From Geoalkalibacter halelectricus (GTDB lineage Bacteria; Desulfobacterota; Desulfuromonadia; Desulfuromonadales; Geoalkalibacteraceae), in the NCBI RefSeq assembly GCF_025263685.1, contig NZ_CP092109.1, forward strand, positions 806,001 to 870,000: 64,000 nucleotides of DNA, in the 5' to 3' direction. Under the pieces are notes generated by a model. It made no database searches. It saw nothing but the letters and a program-made list of their open reading frames with translations, and was not told where the DNA came from. Position numbers and translations under genes: made by a program. Below, in pieces: positions 17,896 through 26,453 of this stretch (positions within the stretch are counted from its first letter, which is position 1; each line of letters starts with the position of its first letter).

Positions 17896-19182
17896 ATGCC
17901 CAAATCAGCTTTTAATGCCATTGAAAACAGTCTGCAATCCTTTTTGGGTGGAGCTAAGGCTTCCCTGGCGGAGGTTGAAGGCGGCGAAGCTGGCGATGAA
18001 TCAGAGCGTCCGTTCGAAATCCTCGTGCCCCTTGAGTTCGACAAGACCCCGTACATCTTTCGGGCGACGCGCAAGGATCTTGGCTTCACTTTCACCGAAC
18101 GAAGCTTCATCAAGGAATTGCTCATCGCCTTCGAGGGCCTGTACGGAGGGTTCTCCGCTCAGGGTTATGCCGCTCATTTTCGGACTGCCTTGCTGACCTC
18201 CCTGACGGACATTGCCGTGGCGCGTTTCATCCGCGGGGATCGCAAGGGCGTGTTCTGGCCCACCCAAAGCCTTATTCAATTGCTCAAGGGTTTGTCTTAT
18301 CAGCGCTATGAAGGGGCTCCGGCGACCAGCGGTTTCCTGGTCTACCGAACCCAGCTTGATGATTTCCTGGGTGCCGCGGAAAAAACCCGCTATGACTGGT
18401 TTGATCTCGGCGAGGACCGCCGGCGCATCTCTGGTGATTTTTTCAACAATCCGCTCTCCTACCGCATTGTCGACGGTCTGCGCGCCCTGTTTGTCTGTGA
18501 TATTCGCATGAACGTCAAGGGCACCCTGCGCACCCGGGCTCCCGGACCTCGCGACTCCATCGACCAACTGGCCAACCGCGAAATACTTTCGCTGCTCGCC
18601 GCGGCGGGGGAGGGCGCATTCGCCATTTTCGTCAATAAGGTGTCCGAGGTTGAAATTATTCTGGACAGCGATCAGCTTCTGGTGTGGCGGAAAGGATCCT
18701 GGGGGGTGTTTGATCCCGACATCTATCGGGAATTTTTCCGCGGTTGCCTCGACAAGCGCTCCATTGATTACCTGGTGTGGTCGGTCTACGCCTTGTCCAA
18801 GGCACGCCACGGCACGGTGATTCTGGTCGCCGAGGATGAAACCGATCTCAGCACCCTGCGCAAGGGTTCGGTCGGGGGGCGAGAAGCCCTGAGCCGTGCC
18901 TTGATCCGCCACGTCCGCGGCTCGAAAATCGGTCTGCTTAAACGCTCCGGGGAACTCAGCCGCATTCTCTCCTCGGATGGCCTCACGGTGATCAACCGCA
19001 AGGGTGAATTGCTCGATACCGGTGTGATTATCGACACTTCCAAGGCCGGCGATCTGGTCACCGGCGGCGGGCGCACCACCGCGGCCACCGCCGCTTCCTA
19101 TTATGGACGGGTGGTCAAGGTCTCGGAAGACGGGCCCGTCGAGCTCTACCGCAATGGCCGCTGCGTCTATCGGTTTGGATAG
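17896..19182 (+). CDS. Protein with degenerate DAC-like (DACNV-type) sensor domain
   Basis: A 428-residue soluble protein without signal or membrane segment. The last ~85 residues resemble the DAC (DisA-N/CdaA) diadenylate-cyclase core: SSDGLTVINRKGEL stands where DGA occurs, and GGGRTTAATAAS where cyclases have GxRHRAA, followed by VVKVSEDGPVELYRNGR (the usual VSEE-G-x-V-NG ending). The RHR triad needed for ATP binding is missing, so c-di-AMP synthesis is unlikely. I relate it, from memory, to the DACNV-type sensor domains; the N-terminal ~200 residues are unknown to me. It has its own position between a terminator and the convergent cls gene. Confidence 0.6.
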   Translation: MPKSAFNAIENSLQSFLGGAKASLAEVEGGEAGDESERPFEILVPLEFDKTPYIFRATRKDLGFTFTERSFIKELLIAFEGLYGGFSAQGYAAHFRTALLTSLTDIAVARFIRGDRKGVFWPTQSLIQLLKGLSYQRYEGAPATSGFLVYRTQLDDFLGAAEKTRYDWFDLGEDRRRISGDFFNNPLSYRIVDGLRALFVCDIRMNVKGTLRTRAPGPRDSIDQLANREILSLLAAAGEGAFAIFVNKVSEVEIILDSDQLLVWRKGSWGVFDPDIYREFFRGCLDKRSIDYLVWSVYALSKARHGTVILVAEDETDLSTLRKGSVGGREALSRALIRHVRGSKIGLLKRSGELSRILSSDGLTVINRKGELLDTGVIIDTSKAGDLVTGGGRTTAATAASYYGRVVKVSEDGPVELYRNGRCVYRFG

Positions 19183-19192
19183 CTGCCAAACC

Positions 19193-20692
19193 CTACTGAA
19201 TCGGCGACATCAGGCGCGCGATGCGCACCGCCAGCCGAAAGGGAAAGCTGCGTTCCTCGAGTTCCAGGGCCGATGACAGGCGCGAATCGGCAAAATTCTC
19301 CAGAAATAGCTCCTCGATCTCCCCGGCAAAATCCTCATCCTGCACTTCCAGGGTAATTTCAAAGTTCAAACGAAACGAGCGATTATCGAAATTGGCCGTG
19401 CCGACGGCGGCGGTTGCGTCGTCAACCAGCATGACCTTGTGGTGCAGAAAGCCGTTGATGAAGCGATACACCTTGACCCCGGCCTTCTCCAAAGACGCAA
19501 CGTAGGACCAGCCCGACAGACGCACGAGGCGGTTGTCGCAGTCCTCGGGCACCAGGATGCGCACGTCCACGCCGCGTAGCGCCGCCAACTGCAGGGCGCT
19601 CACGATTTGTTCATCGGGTACGAAATAGGGGCTGGCGATCCAGAAACGATGGGTGGCGCTGTTGATGGCATGCAGAAAATACAGCGCGCAGGTTTCAAAG
19701 CGGTCCGCGGGTCCGGTGGGCAGAATAAAAACGGTTTTCGAGGTGCCGTTGGAGGCGCCCTGCGGTGTCCAGTCAAGGTCCAGCAAGTCTCCGCTGGCCC
19801 AGTACCAGTCTTCGAGAAATGGAACCTGGATGGCTTGAACCGCCGGACCAGTGACCCTGACCATGGTGTCGACCCAGGGGGACAGTCGCGGATGCAGCCC
19901 CAGATATTCGTCTCCCACGTTGGCGCCGCCGACCCAGGCATGACGCCCGTCCACCACCACGATTTTGCGATGGTTGCGAAAATTGATCTGAAAGGGGTTG
20001 GCGCGCCCCTGGGTGCTGTTGAAGGCATTGACCTTGACGCCCCCTTCGCGCAAGCCGTCGAGGTAGCTGCGCGGCAGCTGATAACAGCCGATTTCATCGT
20101 AGAGAAATTTGACCCGCACGCCGCGCTGAGCCGCATGGATCAGGCGACTTTGTAGTTCACGCCCGAGAAAATCGTCGCGAACGATGTAGAACTGCACGAG
20201 CAGATAATCCTGCGCTTGTTCAAGCCCTTGAAAGATCGAGGGGAAGATCTCCTCGCCGTTGCGCAGCAGCTCGACATGGTTGCCGACGGTGGCCGGCAGA
20301 TTGGTCAGACGCTCAAGCAGGGGCGCTTCGCGGGGCCGACTGGGCACCAGAAACTGTTTTTCGCTAGCCAAGTCGATGAAATGGCGCACCACAGGGCTGG
20401 TCTCATCGATTTGTTCCTGGCGTTTTTTCACGTATCCCTGGAATTTTGTCCGTCCGAAAGCCCAGTAGGCCGGTACCGCGGCATAAGGAATCGTATTGAG
20501 TGACACAGCCCAGGCAATGGCTCCCTGAGCGGTACGTGTCTCCATGACTGCCTGAACGGAGGTCAGTGCCCCGGCGATATGGGCCAGGGTCACCAGGAGC
20601 GCAACGAAGCGCTTGCGCCGCAGGTTGACGTAGGTGGCGGCCCGCTTGAGGCGCTTCAGGCGTCCCGAGGTGTGAAATTTGATGGGCTGCAT
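19193..20692 (-). CDS. cls: Cardiolipin synthase (phospholipase D family)
   Basis: A 499-residue PLD-superfamily enzyme with the two HKD motifs: HRKIVVVDGRHAWVGGANVGDEY and HHKVMLVDDATAAVGTANFDNRS. Two hydrophobic N-terminal segments (about 29-50 and 57-76, the latter AWAVSLNTIPYAAVPAYWAFG) are the usual Cls membrane anchor. It condenses two phosphatidylglycerols (or PG with another phospholipid) to cardiolipin. Gene ends 10 bp from the convergent DAC-like gene. Confidence 0.93.
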   Translation of the reverse strand: MQPIKFHTSGRLKRLKRAATYVNLRRKRFVALLVTLAHIAGALTSVQAVMETRTAQGAIAWAVSLNTIPYAAVPAYWAFGRTKFQGYVKKRQEQIDETSPVVRHFIDLASEKQFLVPSRPREAPLLERLTNLPATVGNHVELLRNGEEIFPSIFQGLEQAQDYLLVQFYIVRDDFLGRELQSRLIHAAQRGVRVKFLYDEIGCYQLPRSYLDGLREGGVKVNAFNSTQGRANPFQINFRNHRKIVVVDGRHAWVGGANVGDEYLGLHPRLSPWVDTMVRVTGPAVQAIQVPFLEDWYWASGDLLDLDWTPQGASNGTSKTVFILPTGPADRFETCALYFLHAINSATHRFWIASPYFVPDEQIVSALQLAALRGVDVRILVPEDCDNRLVRLSGWSYVASLEKAGVKVYRFINGFLHHKVMLVDDATAAVGTANFDNRSFRLNFEITLEVQDEDFAGEIEELFLENFADSRLSSALELEERSFPFRLAVRIARLMSPIQ

Positions 20693-20721
20693 TGAGTCTT
20701 AATCTCTTCGGTATTATTTAT

Positions 20722-22137
20722 CTAATCAAGGGCCTCGGCGCCGAAGGCGTCACATCCGGCGAGGTCGGAAGCCGGTGCCGCGGGAAGCTGTTTTGCCAGG
20801 CGGCGCAAGGCTTTACGCAAACCTTCTTCAACCACTGGATGATAAAAGGGCAGCCGCAACAGATCGTTGACGCATAGATTTTGTTGAATGGCCAGGGCCA
20901 GCAGATGCGCCATGTGTTCGCCCTGGGGCGCGCAGATCTCGGCTCCCAGCAAGGTTCCGGAGTGCTTGTCGGCATAAACGCGCAGGGCGCCGCGATTACT
21001 CGCCGCGGCAAGGGCGCGGCCGGAGCGCTTAAAGCTGACTGCGCCGACCAGGGTTTGTGCCTGATCCAGATCGCTGAAGCGCCGGCCCACCTGGGCGATG
21101 TTCGGATCGGAGAAAACGATCGCCATGGGTGTGCGGCGCGCGTGACATTGGGGCGACTCGGCAACCGCATTGCGGCCGGCGATATGGCCGTCGTCGGCGG
21201 CCTCGTGCAACACGGGTGCGCGTTGATTGCAGTCGCCGGCGATGAAAATCGGCAGGTCGGCAACCTGCATGGTCAAGGGATCAAAAGGGGGAACGCCTTT
21301 GCCGTCCAGGGACAGGCCGAGTGCTTCCAGCCCAAGCCCGTCGAGGTTGGGGCGGCGCCCCAAGGCGGCAAGAACCTTGTCCACCACCATATCAACGCCT
21401 TCGGCACGGATGCGCACCTTGTCCTCGGCCGCGGACAACTCCGCCGTCGCTCCGCAATAGAGCTTAAATTCCGTCTCCAGGCAATCTTGCGCTGTTTGAT
21501 TGATATCGGGATCGGAGAGGTTGCCAACCCAGGAGCCGCGGTCGAAGGCATGGATTTCGATACCCAGCCGCGCCAGGGCCTGGGCCATCTCCACCCCGAT
21601 GACCCCAAGTCCGATGACCGCCATCTTGTCTGGCAGGTCGGTCTGCTCGAACAGGGTGTCGCTGGTCAGGATGCGATCTTCCAAAGAACGCCAGTCTTCG
21701 GGAATGATGGGCCGGGAGCCGGTTGCGATGATGATTTTCCCGGCCCGCAGGCGCCGCGCACCGACCTCCAGAAGGTTGGGTTCAAGAAACCGGGCCCGGC
21801 CGGCAAGATTGCGCGCCCCCAAATCCTCGGTAGCCTTGAGGGTGCCGGCGACAAACCCATCGCGTAAGCGCCGCACCCGCTCCAGGGCCGAGGGGATATC
21901 CATGGCGAGGCCTTCGCCGCCACGAATGCCGAATTCGGCAAACGCCTTGCGCCGGTGAAAGGCTGAGGCGGCTTCGATCAGGGCTTTCGAGGGCATGCAC
22001 CCCACGCGTGCGCAGGTGGTGCCGTAGGGACCGTGATTGATCAGCACGAAATTGTCGGTTTGCTTGCGGACCTCACGCAACGCGGCAAGACCCGCGGTGC
22101 CGGCACCAATGATCGCGACCTCGAAATTCTCTGTCAT
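20722..22137 (-). CDS. Dihydrolipoamide dehydrogenase-like disulfide oxidoreductase
   Basis: A 471-residue class I pyridine-nucleotide disulfide oxidoreductase. FAD motif VAIIGAGTAGLAALREV; redox-active Cys pair C42-x4-C47 in TTCARVGCMPSK; NAD(P) motif MAVIGLGVIGVEMAQAL; second FAD motif IFIAGDCN; and a C-terminal FYHPVVEEGL in place of HPTxxE, so the His-Glu base is kept. It is not beside 2-oxoacid dehydrogenase genes, so lipoamide need not be the substrate; mercuric-reductase-like or other disulfide substrates are possible. It is the gene upstream of cls, 29 bp away on the same strand. Confidence 0.85.
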   Translation of the reverse strand: MTENFEVAIIGAGTAGLAALREVRKQTDNFVLINHGPYGTTCARVGCMPSKALIEAASAFHRRKAFAEFGIRGGEGLAMDIPSALERVRRLRDGFVAGTLKATEDLGARNLAGRARFLEPNLLEVGARRLRAGKIIIATGSRPIIPEDWRSLEDRILTSDTLFEQTDLPDKMAVIGLGVIGVEMAQALARLGIEIHAFDRGSWVGNLSDPDINQTAQDCLETEFKLYCGATAELSAAEDKVRIRAEGVDMVVDKVLAALGRRPNLDGLGLEALGLSLDGKGVPPFDPLTMQVADLPIFIAGDCNQRAPVLHEAADDGHIAGRNAVAESPQCHARRTPMAIVFSDPNIAQVGRRFSDLDQAQTLVGAVSFKRSGRALAAASNRGALRVYADKHSGTLLGAEICAPQGEHMAHLLALAIQQNLCVNDLLRLPFYHPVVEEGLRKALRRLAKQLPAAPASDLAGCDAFGAEALD

Positions 22138-22327
22138 GAAAAAACTCCTTGGTGTCGATATTTTAAACCGAAAATCTATCGAACAACAGGGCCGTGGTCA
22201 ACGCGCCGCCCGCGCCGGGTGAGACCTTTTGCCGTCGGCCGCCCTTGAGTACTTGCGAGATGGAATGAATTCAGATAGATATAGGGCATTCGAATTGTGA
22301 GGGTGCGAAATATTCGGGTGAGGGCTT

Positions 22328-22594
22328 GTGACGCTTTTTTTTCTAATTCTGGTCCTGGGGTTTGGAATCATCAACTATCTGTGCTCCATCGTGATCATGC
22401 GCGAACTCGCCCGGGAGAAAAACAGCACCCTGGCCTTTGATCTGCGCTGGTACGTCATGAAGAATCTGCGCCGGTACCGTGATATGACCCGCGAAAAATA
22501 TGGCCGCGTCGGCCCGGCCTATTACGGATATCTGGCCAGTTCGGCCTGCTTGTTTCTTTCGGTGGTTCTCTTGCTCGATTCCCTGATCCGGTGA
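22328..22594 (+). CDS. Small two-helix membrane protein, unknown
   Basis: 88 residues with one membrane helix at each end (about 2-23 and 66-86) and a basic middle (RWYVMKNLRRYRDMTREKYGR). I do not recognise the family. A GTG start at 22328 with GAGGG upstream is used. It ends 31 bp before hisF and is followed by an NfeD-like gene, so all three may be cotranscribed. Confidence 0.6.
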   Translation: MTLFFLILVLGFGIINYLCSIVIMRELAREKNSTLAFDLRWYVMKNLRRYRDMTREKYGRVGPAYYGYLASSACLFLSVVLLLDSLIR

Positions 22595-22625
22595 CCGGAC
22601 CCTTCCCCTAATTGGAGATCGAACC

Positions 22626-23387
22626 ATGACAATCAAAATCATGCCCTGCCTTGATATGAAGGATGGTCGCGTCGTCAAAGGCGTGCATTTCGTCGACATC
22701 AAGGACGCGGGCGATCCGGTTCAATGTGCCCGCCGCTACCAGGAGGAGGGTGCCGACGAACTGGCCATGCTCGATATCGCGGCCACTTTGGAAAACCGCA
22801 AAAACCGTTTGGAATGGGTCCAACAGGTGGCGGCTGTTATCGACATCCCCCTGACCGTGGGCGGCGGCATCTCATCCCTGGAGGATATCGAATTGCTATT
22901 GGCGGCCGGCGCCGACCAGGTCTCGATGAACAGTGCCGCCGTCAAGCGGCCCGAATTGATCGCGGAGGCGGCGAGGGCCTTCGGCTCGGCGCGCATCACC
23001 CTGGCGATCGACGCGCGCCGCAACCAGACCCTGCCTTCGGGATTCGAACTGGTGGTGGCGGGCGGGACCAAACCCCTGGGACTTGATGCCGTGGAGTGGG
23101 CGCGGCGTTGCGAAGAGCTTGGCGCCGGGGTGGTTCTGCCGACCAGCATGGATGGAGACGGCACCCGGGCCGGCTACGATCTGCCCTTCACCCGCGCCAT
23201 AGCCGATGCGGTGAAACTGCCGGTGATCGCCTCGGGTGGCGCCGGAAAGCTCGAGGATTTCTACGCGGCCGCCACCCAGGGCGGAGCGCAAATCCTGCTC
23301 GCGGCCTCGGTTTTTCATTTTCGCGTGCTCAGCATCCGTCAAGTCAAGGAATATCTACGCGACAAGGGTTTGAGCGTTAATTTGTAG
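22626..23387 (+). CDS. hisF: HisF paralogue (imidazole glycerol phosphate synthase cyclase-like)
   Basis: A 253-residue (beta-alpha)8 barrel of the HisF family. The two catalytic Asp of HisF are present: D10 in MPCLDM and D129 in LAIDARR. The phosphate-binding loops TVGGGIS and IASGGAGK are intact. Compared with T. maritima HisF (sequence from memory), the ammonia-channel gate R5-E46-K99-E167 reads K4-E45-Q98-V169, and SIDRDGT is SMDGDGT. No hisH, hisA or other his gene is nearby. It is probably a specialised paralogue. RBS GGAGATC lies before the ATG. Confidence 0.8.
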   Translation: MTIKIMPCLDMKDGRVVKGVHFVDIKDAGDPVQCARRYQEEGADELAMLDIAATLENRKNRLEWVQQVAAVIDIPLTVGGGISSLEDIELLLAAGADQVSMNSAAVKRPELIAEAARAFGSARITLAIDARRNQTLPSGFELVVAGGTKPLGLDAVEWARRCEELGAGVVLPTSMDGDGTRAGYDLPFTRAIADAVKLPVIASGGAGKLEDFYAAATQGGAQILLAASVFHFRVLSIRQVKEYLRDKGLSVNL

Positions 23388-23403
23388 AAAAGGAGAGGGG
23401 ACG

Positions 23404-23655
23404 ATGGTCGCTTTGCTGTGGTGGCACTGGATTCTTTTTGGAGCGGCGTTGGTGATTCTGACAAAGTTCATCCCCATCGTGAGCCTACCCTGGTTTGGCC
23501 TTGGCGCCATCTTTGTCGGTCTATTGGTGGCTGTTTTTCCGGCCATTCCCCCTGAGGCGCAACTGCTGGTGTTTTCCATTTCCAGCATCGTCTTCGTCAT
23601 TGTGTGGACGCGGGTGATTCTGCCGCGCAGGCAAGCCGGGGCAAACAAGGACTAA
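23404..23655 (+). CDS. Minimal NfeD-like membrane protein
   Basis: 83 residues: WHWILFGAALVILTKFIP then WFGLGAIFVGLLVAVFP and a third helix near 55-72. This matches the N-terminal membrane part of YbbK/NfeD proteins, partners of SPFH proteins such as QmcA. The C-terminal OB-fold domain normally present is missing. A GGAGAGG site precedes the ATG. It follows hisF by 16 bp; no SPFH gene is in the window. Confidence 0.65.
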   Translation: MVALLWWHWILFGAALVILTKFIPIVSLPWFGLGAIFVGLLVAVFPAIPPEAQLLVFSISSIVFVIVWTRVILPRRQAGANKD

Positions 23656-23672
23656 CCGCAGGCGATTATTGC

Positions 23673-24524
23673 TCAGGACGGCCCGTTCACTTCCATCTGG
23701 GTGCCCACGGCGGCAAACACAAAGCGTTCTTTGAGCCGGGCATGCAGTTGCGCGGCGCGCGCCAGTCCGGTGCAGTGTCCGGCGGCGATTTTTTCCACGC
23801 CGAATTCCTCGAGCGCCCTGACTGTGTCCTCGAACTGCGCATCATCGGCAGCCATCAGATGTGTACCGCCGACCACCGCGTGGAACCGGTCGCGACCGGT
23901 CTTTTCCCTGACGTGATGCAAGATGTTGATCAATCCCGCGTGCGCGCAACCCAGCACCAGGATAAGGCCGCGCGGCGAATCGATGACCAGGGACAGATCA
24001 TCCATCAGCGCGTCGGTTGTTTCACGCCCTTGAGCGTCGACACTCACCATGTTCGCATCGCCCTTCTCCAGGGGGTGGCGGCGCGGAACCTCACCCGTGA
24101 TCCAAATCCCGGGCGCTAGGGCGCTAAAGTCCGTTTCGAAACGAAAACGGCAGCCTAAACTCTGCAGGTAGGGGCGCCTATGGGGAATGCCGATATAGCG
24201 GCGCGGCCCCAGGCCCGACCAGTATCGTTCCGCAAAAATCCCGGGGTGGGCGATCACTTCGATGGGGCCCGTCAGGGTCAGCAGATCGGGCAGCCCGCCC
24301 GTATGGTCGTAGTGACCGTGGCTGAGGATGACCTTGGAGACGCGGGTCAGATCCTTCTTGAGCGCCCTGGCGTTTCGCACCAGTCCCAAGCCCTGACCGG
24401 TATCGAACAGATACATGTCCCGACCACTTTCGATCAGACAGGCAAAACCGTGCTCACCGACGGCCGCGATAGGGCGTCCGACGGTATTTTCACACAGGAT
24501 GGTCAAGCGTAGCGGTTGCGTCAT
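23673..24524 (-). CDS. MBL-fold metal-dependent hydrolase (COG1237 type)
   Basis: A 283-residue metallo-beta-lactamase-fold protein. It has LFDTGQG, the metal motif SHGHYDHTGGL, LGCAHAGLINIL, and VGGTHLM, the pattern of the COG1237 group that includes 7,8-dihydropterin-6-yl-methyl-aminobenzene-phosphate synthase-like proteins. The exact substrate cannot be read from sequence. Its start overlaps the stop of the PHP-kinase gene by ATGA, so the two are coupled. Confidence 0.85.
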   Translation of the reverse strand: MTQPLRLTILCENTVGRPIAAVGEHGFACLIESGRDMYLFDTGQGLGLVRNARALKKDLTRVSKVILSHGHYDHTGGLPDLLTLTGPIEVIAHPGIFAERYWSGLGPRRYIGIPHRRPYLQSLGCRFRFETDFSALAPGIWITGEVPRRHPLEKGDANMVSVDAQGRETTDALMDDLSLVIDSPRGLILVLGCAHAGLINILHHVREKTGRDRFHAVVGGTHLMAADDAQFEDTVRALEEFGVEKIAAGHCTGLARAAQLHARLKERFVFAAVGTQMEVNGPS

Positions 24525-26077
24525 GGGGCCTCGTTACTAGTTTGCGGTGGACGGAACCGGCTTTGGTGCATGGCTATGCCCGCCAGGCATTGTTCGGTCT
24601 CGACCAGCACCCGGTGCAGATCCTCGCTGTCGCCCAGCCCCACTTTGAAGAGATAGGCGGCGATACTGAGGTTGGTGCGCGCCTGAAAAAGCCGAACCTG
24701 GTTGGAAAAATCGGCTTGGGTGCCGGCGTGACCACGGTAGGTGTCGAGAAAAACCTCCAGGGGCGCCTTCTTGCGGACCTGCGGGTGAGAATACAACTGA
24801 TTGCGGTACTGGGCGACGAAGGTACCCAGGTCGAAGGCCTGCGGCATGCACAGGGAGCTGTCGAAATCAATGGCCGCGACGAAGGTGGTGGTGCGGTCAT
24901 GGGGATTGTCCTGACCGACGAGGATGTTCTTGGGGTGATAGTCGCCATGCCCCTGGATGAAGGTCGCAAGCGCCCGGCCATAAATCCGCTGCTGCATGCT
25001 CCACACGGTTTCGGTGATCTCCTGGACTCTGCGGGCATGGCGATGCCTGACCGCGGAGAAATTTCTCAGGTAGTGGGCCAAACGTTTTTCTTCCCGGGGG
25101 AAATATTCCTCCGCGGGCGAGATGCGCAATCGGGCGTTGTGCAGTTTCGCCAGCCAGCGGGCCGCCAGGCGCATGTATTCGCGGGCGCTCTGCACGTCGG
25201 CTCGCAGCAGTTTCTCGAACAGGGATTTGCCGCGCACGCCTTCCTCGATGAGGGTGTGGCTATGCATATCGCAGCCCAGGGGACGCGGAACACGGAACAG
25301 CCCCCCTGAAAATCCCTGAGCGGCGATTTCCTCAATCAGATGATAGGCGCGTTCGGCGGTTTTCCATTTGGCGGGATTGTTGTGGGTCTTGACGATGATT
25401 TTTTCCCGGCGATCGTCGAGCCCCTTGGTTCCGATAGTCAGTTCGGTGACCTGGATTTGACTGCCGGATTTAGGAATCTCCTTGAAAAAGGGGCGGCAGC
25501 GGCCCTGGCGTATTTCCTCGGCAAGTTCCTCGATGGTGCCGAAAGGGTGATCGAAGATGGTAGGGTAGGTGCCGACATAACTGCCCGAATGGGTATCAGT
25601 TCCCCCGATTGCGGTGAACTTGTAGCGGTGCCAATCCCTGAGAGCCCGGGTGTTTTCCGCGGCACTGTGGTTGGAGTTGAAAATCTCCACACCGTCGAAC
25701 AAGGGGTCGCACAACTCTTGGGGGCCAGGCTGGTTCTGCTTACGATATGGATGCGCCCAGACCAGGGCGGCGCGTGGCCATTCGCCGCGAATCCGGGCAA
25801 GGGTGGTGCCGGCCTCCAAGGTGCGCTGCGCACCGTAAACCAGGACGTCGCCGAAATCGGCGGTGCGTACCTCCTGGCCGGCCAGTACCAGAAAATATTC
25901 GGGCAATCGCGCTCGTTCCCGCAATTGGGCGATTTCCTCGGGTGTCCAGAGATAGTGATGATCGGTCAGGACGATCCCCTGAAGTTCCTTGGCCAAGGCC
26001 CGACGAACCAGGTCCAGCGCGGAAATTGAGCTGCAGGCCGAATGTTCGGCGGTATGGGTGTGCATTTCGATGATCAT
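24521..26077 (-). CDS. PHP phosphoesterase - APH-type kinase fusion protein
   Basis: A 518-residue two-domain protein. Residues about 1-220 are a PHP domain: IEMHTHTAEHS (H6, H8), LTDHHYL, GQEVRT, WAHPYRK, GGTDTHSG give a multi-metal site. Residues about 245-518 resemble aminoglycoside-phosphotransferase/choline-kinase folds: HGDYHPKN at 377-384 (catalytic D379, N384) and AIDFDSS with the metal-binding Asp near 404. The ATG at 26077 gives the PHP start; an open frame upstream has no similarity. It is coupled to the MBL hydrolase gene. The substrate is unknown; a small phosphorylated molecule handled by opposite activities is a guess. Confidence 0.8.
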   Translation of the reverse strand: MIIEMHTHTAEHSACSSISALDLVRRALAKELQGIVLTDHHYLWTPEEIAQLRERARLPEYFLVLAGQEVRTADFGDVLVYGAQRTLEAGTTLARIRGEWPRAALVWAHPYRKQNQPGPQELCDPLFDGVEIFNSNHSAAENTRALRDWHRYKFTAIGGTDTHSGSYVGTYPTIFDHPFGTIEELAEEIRQGRCRPFFKEIPKSGSQIQVTELTIGTKGLDDRREKIIVKTHNNPAKWKTAERAYHLIEEIAAQGFSGGLFRVPRPLGCDMHSHTLIEEGVRGKSLFEKLLRADVQSAREYMRLAARWLAKLHNARLRISPAEEYFPREEKRLAHYLRNFSAVRHRHARRVQEITETVWSMQQRIYGRALATFIQGHGDYHPKNILVGQDNPHDRTTTFVAAIDFDSSLCMPQAFDLGTFVAQYRNQLYSHPQVRKKAPLEVFLDTYRGHAGTQADFSNQVRLFQARTNLSIAAYLFKVGLGDSEDLHRVLVETEQCLAGIAMHQSRFRPPQTSNEAP

Positions 26078-26176
26078 GGCGGTCCCGATGGGCAGGTTTG
26101 GGGCCAAGCATAACATTTTTGTCGCCGATGAACACCTATACCTGCGACGACTCAATGACAAAAAAGAGGGAAAAGG

Positions 26177-26446
26177 ATGCTGAAAGATCGGGAAATTTAC
26201 CGACGGACCTTGGCCAAGTGGGGAGAAGAGGCCCAGTACGATCAGGCCGTGGAGGAGTGCGCGGAGCTGATCGCCGCGCTCAAGCACTTTCGGCGCGGCA
26301 AGGTCGGTGCCGAGCGAGTCGTCGAGGAGTTGGCCGATGTCTGCCTGATGACCGGACAGCTGGCCTTTATGTTCGGCGAGGAAAACGTTCGGGCCGCGGT
26401 GCGGGCCAAACTCGAGAAGTTGAGCGATCTGTTGGAGAATTCATGA
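26177..26446 (+). CDS. MazG-like all-alpha nucleotide pyrophosphohydrolase
   Basis: An 89-residue all-helical protein with EECAELIAALKHFRRGK, then EELADVCLMTGQLAFMF: the two acidic motifs (ExxE and ExxD) of MazG/dUTPase-superfamily NTP pyrophosphatases. It has only one domain, whereas E. coli MazG has two. A typical role would be hydrolysing aberrant (d)NTPs. GAGGG and AAGGA lie before the ATG. It is divergent from the PHP-kinase gene and convergent with the Cache gene, 7 bp apart. Confidence 0.75.
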   Translation: MLKDREIYRRTLAKWGEEAQYDQAVEECAELIAALKHFRRGKVGAERVVEELADVCLMTGQLAFMFGEENVRAAVRAKLEKLSDLLENS

Positions 26447-26453
26447 GGGCGCC

